A stretch of 64,000 bases of DNA, taken from assembly GCA_003134765.1 (NCBI GenBank), contig PLCM01000029.1, forward strand, positions 176,023 through 240,022, read 5' to 3'. The stretch comes from Spartobacteria bacterium (GTDB lineage: Bacteria; Verrucomicrobiota; Verrucomicrobiia; Chthoniobacterales; UBA10450). Position numbers and translations under genes: made by a program. Positions 1 through 7,664 of the stretch are shown in pieces (positions within the stretch are counted from its first letter, which is position 1; every line of letters starts with the position of its first letter). The notes beneath the pieces are model-generated. The model was not told the DNA's origin. It worked only from the letters and a program-made list of their open reading frames with translations, and did no database searches.

Positions 1-1
1 C

Positions 2-1234
2 GGCTACAGCGTTTTTAACATCGGCCGCAATCATCCGGCGGTGAAAAAGGCCATCCGCGATGTGCTCGAACTCGATCTGCCGAACATGGTGCAGATGGAT
101 TGCTCGCTCTTGAGCGGGCTCCTGGCCGAAGCGATCACGAAGCGCACGCCGCCACATCTCGACGCGGTCTTTTTTTGCAACTCCGGCACGGAAGCGATGG
201 AGGGCGCGCTGAAATTTGCGCGGGCGGCGACGCAACGAACGCGAGTGATTTCGCTCGAAAGCGCTTTTCACGGGCTCAGCCTCGGTTCGCTCTCCTTAAT
301 GGGATGCGAAAGTTTCACGGAAGGTTTCGGACCGCTCATGGAGGGCTTCGAAACACGGGTGGCGATCGACGATATCGAAGGCCTCGAGCGCGAACTGGCA
401 AAGCGCAACGTGGCCGCGTTTGTGATCGAACCTGTCCAGGGCAAGGGCTGCAAGTCTCCCAAAACCGATTTTTTCCAACGCGCCCAGGAGCTTTGCCGGA
501 AACATGGGACGCTCTTGCTCTGTGATGAGATCCAGACCGGTCTCGGACGGACCGGAAGAATGTTCGGATTCGAGCATTGGAATCTTGAGCCCGACATCAT
601 CACCCTGGCGAAGAGCCTGAGCGGCGGTTACGTGCCATGCGGCGCGATTGTGACCCGGCGCGAGATTTATCAAAAAACTTTCAGCCGGATGGACCGGTGT
701 GTTGTTCATTCGACAACCTTCGGCCGGAACAATCTCGCCATGGCGTGCGGTCTCGCGTCCCTCGACGTGATCGATGAGGAAAAGCTCGTCGAAAACTCCG
801 CGCGAATGGGGACGTTACTGATGGAGCGGATCGACGCGTTGCGCGCGAAACATTCCTTTATCAAGGAAGTACGCGGGAAGGGCCTTATCATCGCGATCGA
901 GTTCCACGAGCCGACCGAGTTCAAATTAAAGATGGCGTGGAAACTTCTCCACAAGGTCGACAAGGTCCTCTTCGCCCAAATGGTCGTGACCCAGATGCTG
1001 AGCAAACATCGCATCCTCACCCAGGTAGCCGGCCACGCCATGGACGTGGTGAAAATTCTTCCGCCCCTGATCATCGGCGAAAAGGAAATCGACCTCTTCG
1101 TGGCCGCGCTCGATGATGTCCTGACCGACTGCCGGAAATTCCCAGGCCCCATGTGGGAAATCGGCCAGAACTTCGTCCGGCACGCACTCGGCTCGAAGAG
1201 GCCTGCGGCCGCACGCGATCCGATTTCAGCGTAG
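2..1234 (+). CDS. Class III PLP-dependent aminotransferase (5' end outside window)
   Basis: The reading frame is open from the first bases of the window, and the residues before the first possible start (GTG at 41) read GYSVFNIGRNHPAV, the usual N-terminal active-site region of class III aminotransferases. The true start is therefore upstream. Further on are the substrate/PLP-binding stretch CNSGTEAMEGALKFAR, the acidic motif DEIQTGLGRTG and the PLP Schiff-base lysine in LAKSLSGG (codon 611-613). Family members transfer amino groups between omega-amino donors and keto acids (acetylornithine, GABA or similar substrates). The substrate cannot be read from the sequence, and the downstream genes are not a biosynthetic set that would decide it. 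The C-terminus has an extension after the family core, with FPGPMWEIGQNFVRHAL. Confidence 0.9.
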   Translation, partial: GYSVFNIGRNHPAVKKAIRDVLELDLPNMVQMDCSLLSGLLAEAITKRTPPHLDAVFFCNSGTEAMEGALKFARAATQRTRVISLESAFHGLSLGSLSLMGCESFTEGFGPLMEGFETRVAIDDIEGLERELAKRNVAAFVIEPVQGKGCKSPKTDFFQRAQELCRKHGTLLLCDEIQTGLGRTGRMFGFEHWNLEPDIITLAKSLSGGYVPCGAIVTRREIYQKTFSRMDRCVVHSTTFGRNNLAMACGLASLDVIDEEKLVENSARMGTLLMERIDALRAKHSFIKEVRGKGLIIAIEFHEPTEFKLKMAWKLLHKVDKVLFAQMVVTQMLSKHRILTQVAGHAMDVVKILPPLIIGEKEIDLFVAALDDVLTDCRKFPGPMWEIGQNFVRHALGSKRPAAARDPISA

Positions 1235-1259
1235 AGCTACAACGCCGGGGGGAATAAGC

Positions 1260-1358
1260 GCCGGGAGAGCCACCGGTATTCTGCTGCCAAACTTTCGCGG
1301 CAAGAACGAAGGCACGGATATCGGCCTCGTGGAGGTTTATAACCTTGACGCACAATAG
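1260..1358 (+). pseudogene. Decayed 3' end of a C-terminal surface module gene
   Basis: In the spacer between the aminotransferase and transaldolase, the frame ending at TAG 1356-1358 encodes a peptide containing FRGKNEGTDIGLVEVYNLDAQ-like text. Compare GVNNGTGIGLIEVYNL at the end of the large protein at 18071-21463. The preceding residues (PGRATGILLP) look like an eroded PG-YTA-L motif. No start codon, signal peptide or rest of the module is present, so this is a relic and not a gene. It is the only trace of the module in the left 17 kb. Confidence 0.6.
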
Positions 1359-1479
1359 ACGGCGCCGCATTCCGTCCTGAGCGCGCGGTTGAGTTTAGTA
1401 TTGTCGAGCTTTCGGCCCCGGCCTACGCTGGAATAGGACTGCAGCCATTTTGGATCGGTCCATTCGAGGAACCAACGCC

Positions 1480-2475
1480 ATGACTACCGCCACCGCAGAC
1501 CAGGAAAAAACGGGTACGAAACTCAGCCAGCTCGAGCAACTCAGGAAGTTTACCGTCGTCGTTGCCGACACCGGTGATTTCCAGAGCATCAAGGAATTCA
1601 AGCCGCGGGATGCAACCACGAATCCGAGCCTGATTTATGCGGCGACGCAAAAGGAGCAGTATTTCCATCTGCTCGACGAAGTCTTAGCCGAACGAAAGAA
1701 TTCAGGTCTCTCCGGCGCCGCGCAGGTCGAGGATGTTATCGATCATCTCCTGGTGAAATTCGGCTGCGAGATCCTTGAGATCGTCCCGGGGCGGGTTTCA
1801 ACCGAAACGGATGCGCGGCTCTCGTTCGACACCGAAGGTTCGATCAACAAAGGCCGGCAGCTGATCAAGCTTTACGAGGAGAAGGGGATCGATCGGCAGC
1901 GGGTGCTGATCAAGATTGCGTCGACGTATGAAGGGATCAAAGCCGGGGAGGTGCTGGAGAAGGAAGGGATCAATTGCAATCTCACCCTGATGTTCTCCCT
2001 GCCGCAGGCGGTGTTGTGCGCGGAGGCGGGCATTGAGCTCATCTCGCCCTTCGTCGGCCGGATTTACGACTGGTACAAGGCGACGAACAAACGCGAATAC
2101 ACCGGGGCCGAAGATCCCGGCGTGCAGTCGGTCCAGGAAATCTACACCTATTACAAGAAGTTCGGGCACAAGACCGAAGTCATGGGCGCGAGTTTCCGCA
2201 ACGTTGGGCAAATTCTCGAACTTGCGGGCTGCGATCTTTTGACCATCAGTCCCGATCTCCTCGAGAAACTGAGCGAATCCGATGGCGCCGTGGAGCGAAA
2301 GCTCGATCCGGAAAAGGCGAAGAACACCAATGTCGAACGGCTCGAAATGGATGAGAAGAAGTTCCGGTATCTGTTCAACGACAATGCGATGGCGACTGAG
2401 AAAACGTCGGAAGGCATTCGGAAATTTGCCGCGGACATCGTGAAGCTGGAGAAATTCGTCGCGGGAAAATTGTAG
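1480..2475 (+). CDS. tal: Transaldolase
   Basis: This is a transaldolase of the TalB type. It moves a dihydroxyacetone unit between sugar phosphates in the non-oxidative pentose phosphate pathway, in the cytoplasm. The N-terminus has the family signature [12 protein letters not shown], and the Schiff-base lysine lies in [15 protein letters not shown] (about residue 145). The middle has [14 protein letters not shown] and the end has [11 protein letters not shown]. The ATG at 1480 is preceded by GAGGA nine bases upstream, so it is preferred over a TTG at 1450. Length, 331 residues, is normal for the long TalB class. No other pentose phosphate gene is adjacent. Confidence 0.96.
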   Translation: MTTATADQEKTGTKLSQLEQLRKFTVVVADTGDFQSIKEFKPRDATTNPSLIYAATQKEQYFHLLDEVLAERKNSGLSGAAQVEDVIDHLLVKFGCEILEIVPGRVSTETDARLSFDTEGSINKGRQLIKLYEEKGIDRQRVLIKIASTYEGIKAGEVLEKEGINCNLTLMFSLPQAVLCAEAGIELISPFVGRIYDWYKATNKREYTGAEDPGVQSVQEIYTYYKKFGHKTEVMGASFRNVGQILELAGCDLLTISPDLLEKLSESDGAVERKLDPEKAKNTNVERLEMDEKKFRYLFNDNAMATEKTSEGIRKFAADIVKLEKFVAGKL

Positions 2476-2559
2476 TCATCCGAAGCGAAGCGGAGTCGAG
2501 GGACCGCGTGACGACCTGTTCGACTTGACACGGGATCCCTCGACTGCGCTCGGGATGAC
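2476..2559. repeat. Imperfect inverted repeat between tal and trmL
   Basis: The spacer is built from an imperfect inverted pair. The left half contains GAGTCGAGGGACC and the right half contains GGATCCCTCGACT followed by CGGGATGA, mirroring TCATCC on the left. The same text (CGAGGGACC with TCATCCCGAG) recurs at 17899-18059, so it is a dispersed repeat and not a gene-specific terminator. It may still act as a weak terminator for tal. Confidence 0.6.
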
Positions 2560-2569
2560 GGTGTGATCC

Positions 2570-3043
2570 ATGTTTAACGTGGTCCTGGTCGAGCCGGAGA
2601 TTCCGCCGAATACCGGCAACATCGGGCGGTTGTGTCTCGCCACGGGTTCGACCCTCCATCTCGTCAAGCCTCTCGGATTCTCGATCGATGATCGCACGCT
2701 GAAGAGGGCCGGTCTCGATTATTGGAAGGAAGTCGATGTCCGGCTCTGGGATTCATTCGAGGCCTTGCGGCGGGCGCGCGAAACGACGACGCGATTCTTC
2801 TTTCTCACGACGAAATCGCAGCGCGCGTATTATGAGGTCAATTTTCTCGGCGGCGATTTCCTGGTTTTCGGAAGGGAGACCAAAGGCCTGCCGGAAAGTT
2901 TGCTGGCGGCGCATTCCAACAATTTGCTCACGATTCCGATGCGCGGAACGCGCAGTCTCAATCTTTCCACTGCGGTTGGGATTGTTTTATTCGAGGCGAT
3001 GCGCCAGGTGGGGGCGTCTGGCACAGACGCCCTACAATTGTAG
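2570..3043 (+). CDS. trmL: tRNA (cytidine/uridine-34-2'-O)-methyltransferase TrmL
   Basis: A small SPOUT-fold methyltransferase of 157 residues. It matches TrmL, which 2'-O-methylates the wobble base of tRNA-Leu isoacceptors using SAM. Visible signatures are VEPEIPPNTGNIGRLCLAT at the N-terminus, the FGRETKGLPE loop and the C-terminal knot motif IPMRGTRSLNLSTAVGIVLFEAMRQ. The last residues (after RQVGA) are encoded by a hairpin repeat, and the stop codon TAG lies inside a 12-bp palindrome at 3032-3043. The original C-terminus has therefore probably been replaced by repeat-derived sequence. The catalytic knot is intact, so activity is likely retained. Confidence 0.93.
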   Translation: MFNVVLVEPEIPPNTGNIGRLCLATGSTLHLVKPLGFSIDDRTLKRAGLDYWKEVDVRLWDSFEALRRARETTTRFFFLTTKSQRAYYEVNFLGGDFLVFGRETKGLPESLLAAHSNNLLTIPMRGTRSLNLSTAVGIVLFEAMRQVGASGTDALQL

Positions 3044-3062
3044 GCCGTCTCTGCGAGACGGC
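3012..3062. repeat. Double hairpin with central palindrome at the 3' end of trmL
   Basis: Three perfect dyads lie end to end: GGGCGTCT/AGACGCCC (3012-3032), the palindrome CTACAATTGTAG (3032-3043) and GCCGTCTC/GAGACGGC (3044-3062). The first hairpin is translated as part of trmL and the palindrome contains its stop codon. This fits insertion of a short repeat into the 3' end of the gene. There is no T-run, so it is not a classical terminator. Confidence 0.75.
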
Positions 3063-3138
3063 GGTTGCATTCGGCTGTTACCTGACGGGTTGAATAAACG
3101 GACCACCGGCCGGTCTAATCTCTTCGAGGGACAATTAT

Positions 3139-4050
3139 ATGAAGACATTCTTACTTTCCATTTTCGCTTTGGCGGTGGTCGCCGCGCCCGTGCTGGGCGA
3201 GGACGACAAGGACCACCCGAAGCAGCCGAAAAACAACCGCAGCCAAAATCCTCCACAGCGCCAGGTGAGCACCGCGCCGCGGACCTTTACGCCGCGCACG
3301 GTGACGCCGCGCGTAAACAACAACTTCTCGGCGAATCAGTTTCAGCAACACAATAGGCCCACGACGACCGCGCGGACCTACACGCCGAAGAGCTATACCC
3401 CCGACGTCCAGGCGCGTCTGCGCAATTCGCAGAGATTCACTCCGCCGAACCAGGACATGCCCCGCACGAACAGTTCGACGATGAAATCGAACGCATCGGT
3501 GGCCAACAATAATTGGCAGACCAGGACACGTAACCGGTCCAATTGGAATACGACTCAGAATCCCAATACGAACGTGCAAGCGAACACAAACGTTCTGAAT
3601 CGCAATTGGCAAAACCGGACCAATACCAATCGGAACTGGCAGAATAATAATACGGCAGGCGCCTTCACCTACGAGCAGGCGCGCAGCCGGTTTAGTCGCC
3701 AGCGCCATGATCGGAGCTGGTGGAGAAGCCGCTACGACCGGATCGTGCTCTTCGGCGGTGGATATTATTATTGGGACAACAACTATTGGTATCCGGCTTA
3801 CGGCTACGACCCGTATTACAGCACGTATGCCTATGACGAGCCGATCTACGGGTATAACGATCTGGCCCCGGGCCAGGTGATCGCCAACGTCCAGACCGCT
3901 CTCCAGGAGCAGGGTTATTATGATGATGCGGTCGACGGTCTCATCGGTCCGCGCACCCGGGCCGCGCTTTCGAATTTCCAGCGCGACCGCGGTCTTCCGA
4001 TCACGGCGGCCATCGATGGCCCGACTTTGCAGGCGCTCGGACTTTACTAA
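3139..4050 (+). CDS. Secreted Asn/Thr-rich protein with C-terminal peptidoglycan-binding domain
   Basis: The protein has 303 residues. It starts with a signal peptide (MKTFLLSIFALAVVAAPVLG) and is followed by a low-complexity region rich in Asn, Gln, Thr and Arg (about 25-190). A Tyr-rich segment around 205-235 follows, and the last 60 residues form a PG_binding_1 domain (VQTALQEQGYYDDAVDGLIG, then RAALSNFQRDRGLP). This domain class binds peptidoglycan or serves as a module of wall-active enzymes. No catalytic domain is visible, so a structural periplasmic or envelope role is inferred. A strong terminator follows directly. Confidence 0.85.
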   Translation: MKTFLLSIFALAVVAAPVLGEDDKDHPKQPKNNRSQNPPQRQVSTAPRTFTPRTVTPRVNNNFSANQFQQHNRPTTTARTYTPKSYTPDVQARLRNSQRFTPPNQDMPRTNSSTMKSNASVANNNWQTRTRNRSNWNTTQNPNTNVQANTNVLNRNWQNRTNTNRNWQNNNTAGAFTYEQARSRFSRQRHDRSWWRSRYDRIVLFGGGYYYWDNNYWYPAYGYDPYYSTYAYDEPIYGYNDLAPGQVIANVQTALQEQGYYDDAVDGLIGPRTRAALSNFQRDRGLPITAAIDGPTLQALGLY

Positions 4051-4069
4051 ACGCCAGTCATAGACAGAG

Positions 4070-4102
4070 GCCGTCCGGCAGCCGCCGGACGGCTTTTTCT
4101 TT
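4070..4102 (+). terminator. Rho-independent terminator
   Basis: A perfect 10-bp stem, GCCGTCCGGC (4070-4079) and GCCGGACGGC (4084-4093), with a 4-base loop is followed by TTTTTCTTT. It lies 20 bases after the stop of the peptidoglycan-binding protein gene. Confidence 0.9.
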
Positions 4103-4148
4103 CACATCGCATTGCGCGCGGCGACGAATCGGCGAATGCTTTCGCGCC

Positions 4149-4814
4149 ATGACCGAACCGCAGCTCGTCGCCCGGGATCTCCGGCGCTCCTTTCGAATCG
4201 GCCCCCGCCGGATCGAGGTGCTCCGCGGCATTTCCCTGGATGTAGCCCACGGCGAAGCGGTCTTTCTTTGCGGCGCATCAGGGGCCGGAAAAACTACGCT
4301 GCTTTACACGCTGGCGGGACTCGAACGGCCGGAAGCCGGGACGGTGGAATTTGAAGGACGCCGGCTCTACACCGGGAGCTCCTCATCGCAGGCGGAAATG
4401 CGGAACCGAAAAATGGGTTTTGTTTTTCAGGGATATTTTTTGCTCCCGGAATTGACGGCGCTGGAGAACGTCATGCTCCCCGGGATGATTGGCGGAAAAC
4501 GAAATCGCGTGGCGGGTGAAGCGACCCTGAAAGACGTCGGGCTCTCGGACCGCCTCCATCATCTTCCGGCCGAGCTTTCGGGCGGAGAACAGCAGCGCGT
4601 TGCCATTGCCCGCGCCCTGACCAACGATCCCGATATTATTTTCGCGGATGAACCGACCGGTAACCTGGACTCGAGGACCGGCGATTCAATCATCGAACTG
4701 TTGCTCGAGCTGGCGCGCAGCCGGAAAAAAACGTTGCTCGTGGTGACCCACGACGCGCGCCTGGCTGCTCTGGGCGACCGCCAGCTGCGCATCGTCGATG
4801 GTGTCCTCGCGTAG
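4149..4814 (+). CDS. ABC transporter ATP-binding protein, LolD/MacB-type
   Basis: A 221-residue nucleotide-binding subunit of the LolD/FtsE/MacB class. It has Walker [12 protein letters not shown], the Q-loop in [22 protein letters not shown] signature [15 protein letters not shown], Walker [13 protein letters not shown] and the H-loop VVTHD. Members power lipoprotein release from the inner membrane (LolCDE) or MacB-type export. No permease gene lies on either side, so the partner must be elsewhere. LolD is the likeliest identity from length and sequence style, but this is not proven. A second related ATPase (28849-29655) has its own permeases. Confidence 0.88.
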   Translation: MTEPQLVARDLRRSFRIGPRRIEVLRGISLDVAHGEAVFLCGASGAGKTTLLYTLAGLERPEAGTVEFEGRRLYTGSSSSQAEMRNRKMGFVFQGYFLLPELTALENVMLPGMIGGKRNRVAGEATLKDVGLSDRLHHLPAELSGGEQQRVAIARALTNDPDIIFADEPTGNLDSRTGDSIIELLLELARSRKKTLLVVTHDARLAALGDRQLRIVDGVLA

Positions 4815-4826
4815 TTATGTGTCTCC

Positions 4827-4905
4827 CGGAGGGACGTGCTTCCGCACGTCCATTTTACAGTGTCGGCTGGCCCAAAGGTCGGACGTGCAGAAGCACGTCC
4901 CTCCG
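4827..4905. repeat. Nested inverted repeat, GGAGGGACG family
   Basis: The arms CGGAGGGACGTGCTT (4827-4841) and AAGCACGTCCCTCCG (4891-4905) are perfect inverse complements. Pairing continues inward for about ten more bases with one mismatch. Each arm can also fold on itself (GGACGTGC type). It fills the space between the LolD-like gene and ilvE. Its terminal GGAGGGACG is shared with the copies at 35070, 42857 and 43532. Confidence 0.85.
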
Positions 4906-4959
4906 AAGGTTAGAAGCTTTCCCACTTGAATTGCCCGCCGAACCGCCGGACATTTTTTC

Positions 4960-5964
4960 GTGCTAACAAAAACTTCGACAGCTGGTGGAGCGGTAATCGA
5001 CGAACCGGTACGCAGTGAGGCGGCGGCAAAAGCTCCGGCAAAGCCTGCGTTGGACACGCAATCGAAAACGGCGCCCGGGCAAGCCCGCGAGCTGACCATT
5101 TATCTCGACGGAAAATTCGTGCCGGAGGCGGAGGCGAAAGTTTCCGTGTTCGATCACGGGCTTCTCTATGGCGATGGAATTTTTGAGGGCATTCGGTTCT
5201 ACAACGGCCGCGTCTTCCGGCTCGAGGAACATCTCGAGCGGCTCTGGGACTCGGCGCGTTCCATTTGTCTCGAGATCCCGATCGGTCGCGGCGAAATGAC
5301 CGAAGCCCTGCTCGAGACGATCCGCAGGAACGATCTGCGCGAGGGTTACATCCGGCTCATTGTCACGCGCGGCGTTGGCAATCTCGGTTTGAATCCGACG
5401 CAATGTAAGCGGCCAAGCATCATCATCATCGCGACGACCATCGCGCTCTATTCGAAGGAAGTTTGCGAGAAGGGCCTGACGGTGGTGACGTGCGCGACCC
5501 GACGGACCGGCGCGGCGGCGCTTAATCCGGCAGTGAAATCGCTCAATTATCTCAACAATGTGATGGCGCGGATCGAAGCGAACCTCGCCGGCGCCGATGA
5601 AGCGCTGATGTTGAATGATGCGGGCAACGTGGCCGAATGCACGGCCGACAATGTTTTCATCATCAAACGAGGGCAAATCTTCACGCCGCCGATCTCGGCG
5701 GGCGCGCTCCGAGGCATCACGCGGTCCGTTGCGTTCGACATCGCCGCGGAGCTCGGAATCAAAATCACCGAGACCGACCTGACGCGTCACGATGTTTTCG
5801 TGGCGGACGAATGTTTCCTCACCGGCACGGCGGCCGAAGTCATCCCGGTGGTGAAGGCGGACGGTCGCACGATCGGGACAGGCCAGCCGGGTTCGATCAC
5901 CCTGCGCATGATTAGCCGGTTCCGGGAAATGACGCGCGAAACTGGTACGCCGATCTTTGCCTAA
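4960..5964 (+). CDS. ilvE: Branched-chain amino acid aminotransferase (class IV PLP fold)
   Basis: A class IV aminotransferase, most like IlvE, which performs the last step of Ile/Leu/Val synthesis and the first step of their breakdown. Signatures are VFDHGLLYGDGIFEGIRFYNG, the PLP lysine in NPAVKSLNYLNNVMA (about residue 193), GNVAECTADNVF, and the late LTGTAAEVIPV loop. Length is 334 with the GTG at 4960. The first 45 residues are Ala/Thr-rich and absent from typical IlvE, so the true start may be nearer 5050-5090, where only weak start codons exist. D-amino acid transaminase or aminodeoxychorismate lyase are related alternatives, but the motifs favour IlvE. Confidence 0.9.
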   Translation: MLTKTSTAGGAVIDEPVRSEAAAKAPAKPALDTQSKTAPGQARELTIYLDGKFVPEAEAKVSVFDHGLLYGDGIFEGIRFYNGRVFRLEEHLERLWDSARSICLEIPIGRGEMTEALLETIRRNDLREGYIRLIVTRGVGNLGLNPTQCKRPSIIIIATTIALYSKEVCEKGLTVVTCATRRTGAAALNPAVKSLNYLNNVMARIEANLAGADEALMLNDAGNVAECTADNVFIIKRGQIFTPPISAGALRGITRSVAFDIAAELGIKITETDLTRHDVFVADECFLTGTAAEVIPVVKADGRTIGTGQPGSITLRMISRFREMTRETGTPIFA

Positions 5965-6048
5965 CCGGACCGAAAGCGCTGTCGGCGCAAAAGGTGCTCA
6001 GGAGTTGAGCGTTGAATGTTTCGAGCGTTTCGAGGTCTAATCACAGAG

Positions 6049-6540
6049 ATGTTGTGTGACGTTTGCAAATGCAATGATGCGACAGTCTTCCTGACGCAAA
6101 TCCTCGAAGGCAAGATGCAGAAGGTAAACCTCTGCGATGCCTGTTCGAAGGAGAAAGGCGTCCAGGATCCGACCGGTTTTGCCCTGGCCGACCTGCTGCT
6201 CGGGATCGGCGCGGCCGAGGAGATCGAAAAAGGGACGCCGTCGCAGAAATGTCCGATGTGCGGGTTTACGCAGGCCGATTTTAAAAAGACCGGCCGGCTC
6301 GGCTGCAGCGTCTGTTACCTGACCTTTGCCGAGGGGCTGACCAGTTTGTTGAAAGCAATGCATAAAGGCACCGAGCATGTGGGCAAACTTCCGCAGCGGG
6401 CTCATCGCGAGGTGGAGCGGGACGATCGGATGCGGGCGCTCAACGAAGATTTGCAGAAGGCGGTCGCAGCCGAGAATTACGAAAGCGCCGCGGCCTTGCG
6501 CGACCAGATCAAGCAACTCGAGCACGAGAAAGCGGTCTAG
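6049..6540 (+). CDS. mcsA: McsA-like zinc-finger/UVR protein, activator of protein arginine kinase
   Basis: This protein of 163 residues has four CxxC pairs (LCDVC, LCDAC, KCPMC, GCSVC) spaced as in McsA. It ends in a UVR (UvrB/UvrC-type) helical motif, MRALNEDLQKAVAAENYESA, followed by ALRDQIKQLE. McsA binds zinc and activates the arginine kinase McsB. The start at 6049 is chosen because the Cys motif follows at once; an in-frame ATG at 6016 would add 11 residues. It is two bases upstream of mcsB, so the two are translationally close, and both belong with clpC downstream. Confidence 0.92.
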   Translation: MLCDVCKCNDATVFLTQILEGKMQKVNLCDACSKEKGVQDPTGFALADLLLGIGAAEEIEKGTPSQKCPMCGFTQADFKKTGRLGCSVCYLTFAEGLTSLLKAMHKGTEHVGKLPQRAHREVERDDRMRALNEDLQKAVAAENYESAAALRDQIKQLEHEKAV

Positions 6541-6542
6541 CC

Positions 6543-7664
6543 ATGAAGTTCGCGAATCTTATGTCGACCGGCGGCGAATGGCTGCGCGGCGAGGGGCCAC
6601 ATCATCAAATCGTCATCAGCAGCCGCGTCCGACTTGCGCGCAACCTGAAACAGCGCGCTTTTCCCGGCTGGGCAAAGAAGGCGGAGCGCAGCGCGATTCT
6701 CGAGCTGATCAAGCCGCGCGTCGAAGAACTGCCCGAGATGCAGGATTCGTTTTCGGAATTGTTGCAGGATCTGTCCGCGCTGGAAAAACAGGTCCTGGTG
6801 GAGCGGCATCTCATCAGCCGTGAACACGCCATGAAAAATGTGGGGAGCGCGGTCATTATGAACCGCCGCCAGACTTTGAGCATCATGATCAACGAGGAAG
6901 ATCACCTGCGGATGCAATCGATCCGGTCCGGCCTCCAGTTGAAAAGTGCGTTCAAGCTCGTCGATAAGGTGGACAGCACGCTGGAGTCGAAGCTCGATTT
7001 CGCCTACGATTCGCGCCTCGGTTATCTGACGGCCTGTCCGACGAATGTCGGCACCGGCATGCGTGCCTCCGCGATGCTCCATCTGCCTGGCCTGGTCTTG
7101 AGTGATATGATCAACCAGGTCATTCAGGCCGTGAACAAGATCGGGCTCGCCGTTCGTGGCCTTTATGGGGAAGGCACCGAAGCGATGGGCAATCTTTTCC
7201 AGATTTCGAACCAGACGACGCTCGGCGAAAAGGAGGACGACATCGTGGTTCGCCTCAGCAAGGTGATCGAAACGATCATCGAGAAGGAACACGACGCGCG
7301 CCAGATGCTGATTCAGAAAAAATCGAACACGCTCTGGGACCAGATCGGCCGGGCTTATGGAGTCCTGACCTTCGCGCACGCCATGACCTCGAAGGAAGCG
7401 CTCAATCTTTTGTCGATCATGAAACTGGGGATCGATCTCGGCGCGTTTCCGGAGGATCGGCGTCTGCCAATCGACGAACTGTTCATCGACACCCAGCCGG
7501 CCCATCTCCAAAAGAGCTCGCAGCAGAAGTTGAACGCGGAAGAGCGCGACCATCTCCGGGCGCAAATCATCCGCGAGCGTTTGCGAGTGTTCCCTAAACC
7601 TGATATTACTAAAGTGGCGAAGGAATCGGAAAACGGAACGGCTCCCGAGCCGCCGAACCAATGA
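6543..7664 (+). CDS. mcsB: Protein arginine kinase McsB
   Basis: An ATP:guanido phosphotransferase-fold protein of 373 residues. It matches McsB, which phosphorylates arginines on proteins and so marks them for ClpC-ClpP. Visible signatures are VISSRVRLARNL at the N-terminus (nucleotide-binding arginines) and CPTNVGTGMRAS with Cys165, the equivalent of the conserved active-site Cys of McsB and creatine kinases. The C-terminal allosteric/dimer region is present. Its stop codon overlaps the ATG of clpC (ATGA), which indicates translational coupling. No ctsR repressor gene is present, unlike the Bacillus operon. Confidence 0.95.
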   Translation: MKFANLMSTGGEWLRGEGPHHQIVISSRVRLARNLKQRAFPGWAKKAERSAILELIKPRVEELPEMQDSFSELLQDLSALEKQVLVERHLISREHAMKNVGSAVIMNRRQTLSIMINEEDHLRMQSIRSGLQLKSAFKLVDKVDSTLESKLDFAYDSRLGYLTACPTNVGTGMRASAMLHLPGLVLSDMINQVIQAVNKIGLAVRGLYGEGTEAMGNLFQISNQTTLGEKEDDIVVRLSKVIETIIEKEHDARQMLIQKKSNTLWDQIGRAYGVLTFAHAMTSKEALNLLSIMKLGIDLGAFPEDRRLPIDELFIDTQPAHLQKSSQQKLNAEERDHLRAQIIRERLRVFPKPDITKVAKESENGTAPEPPNQ

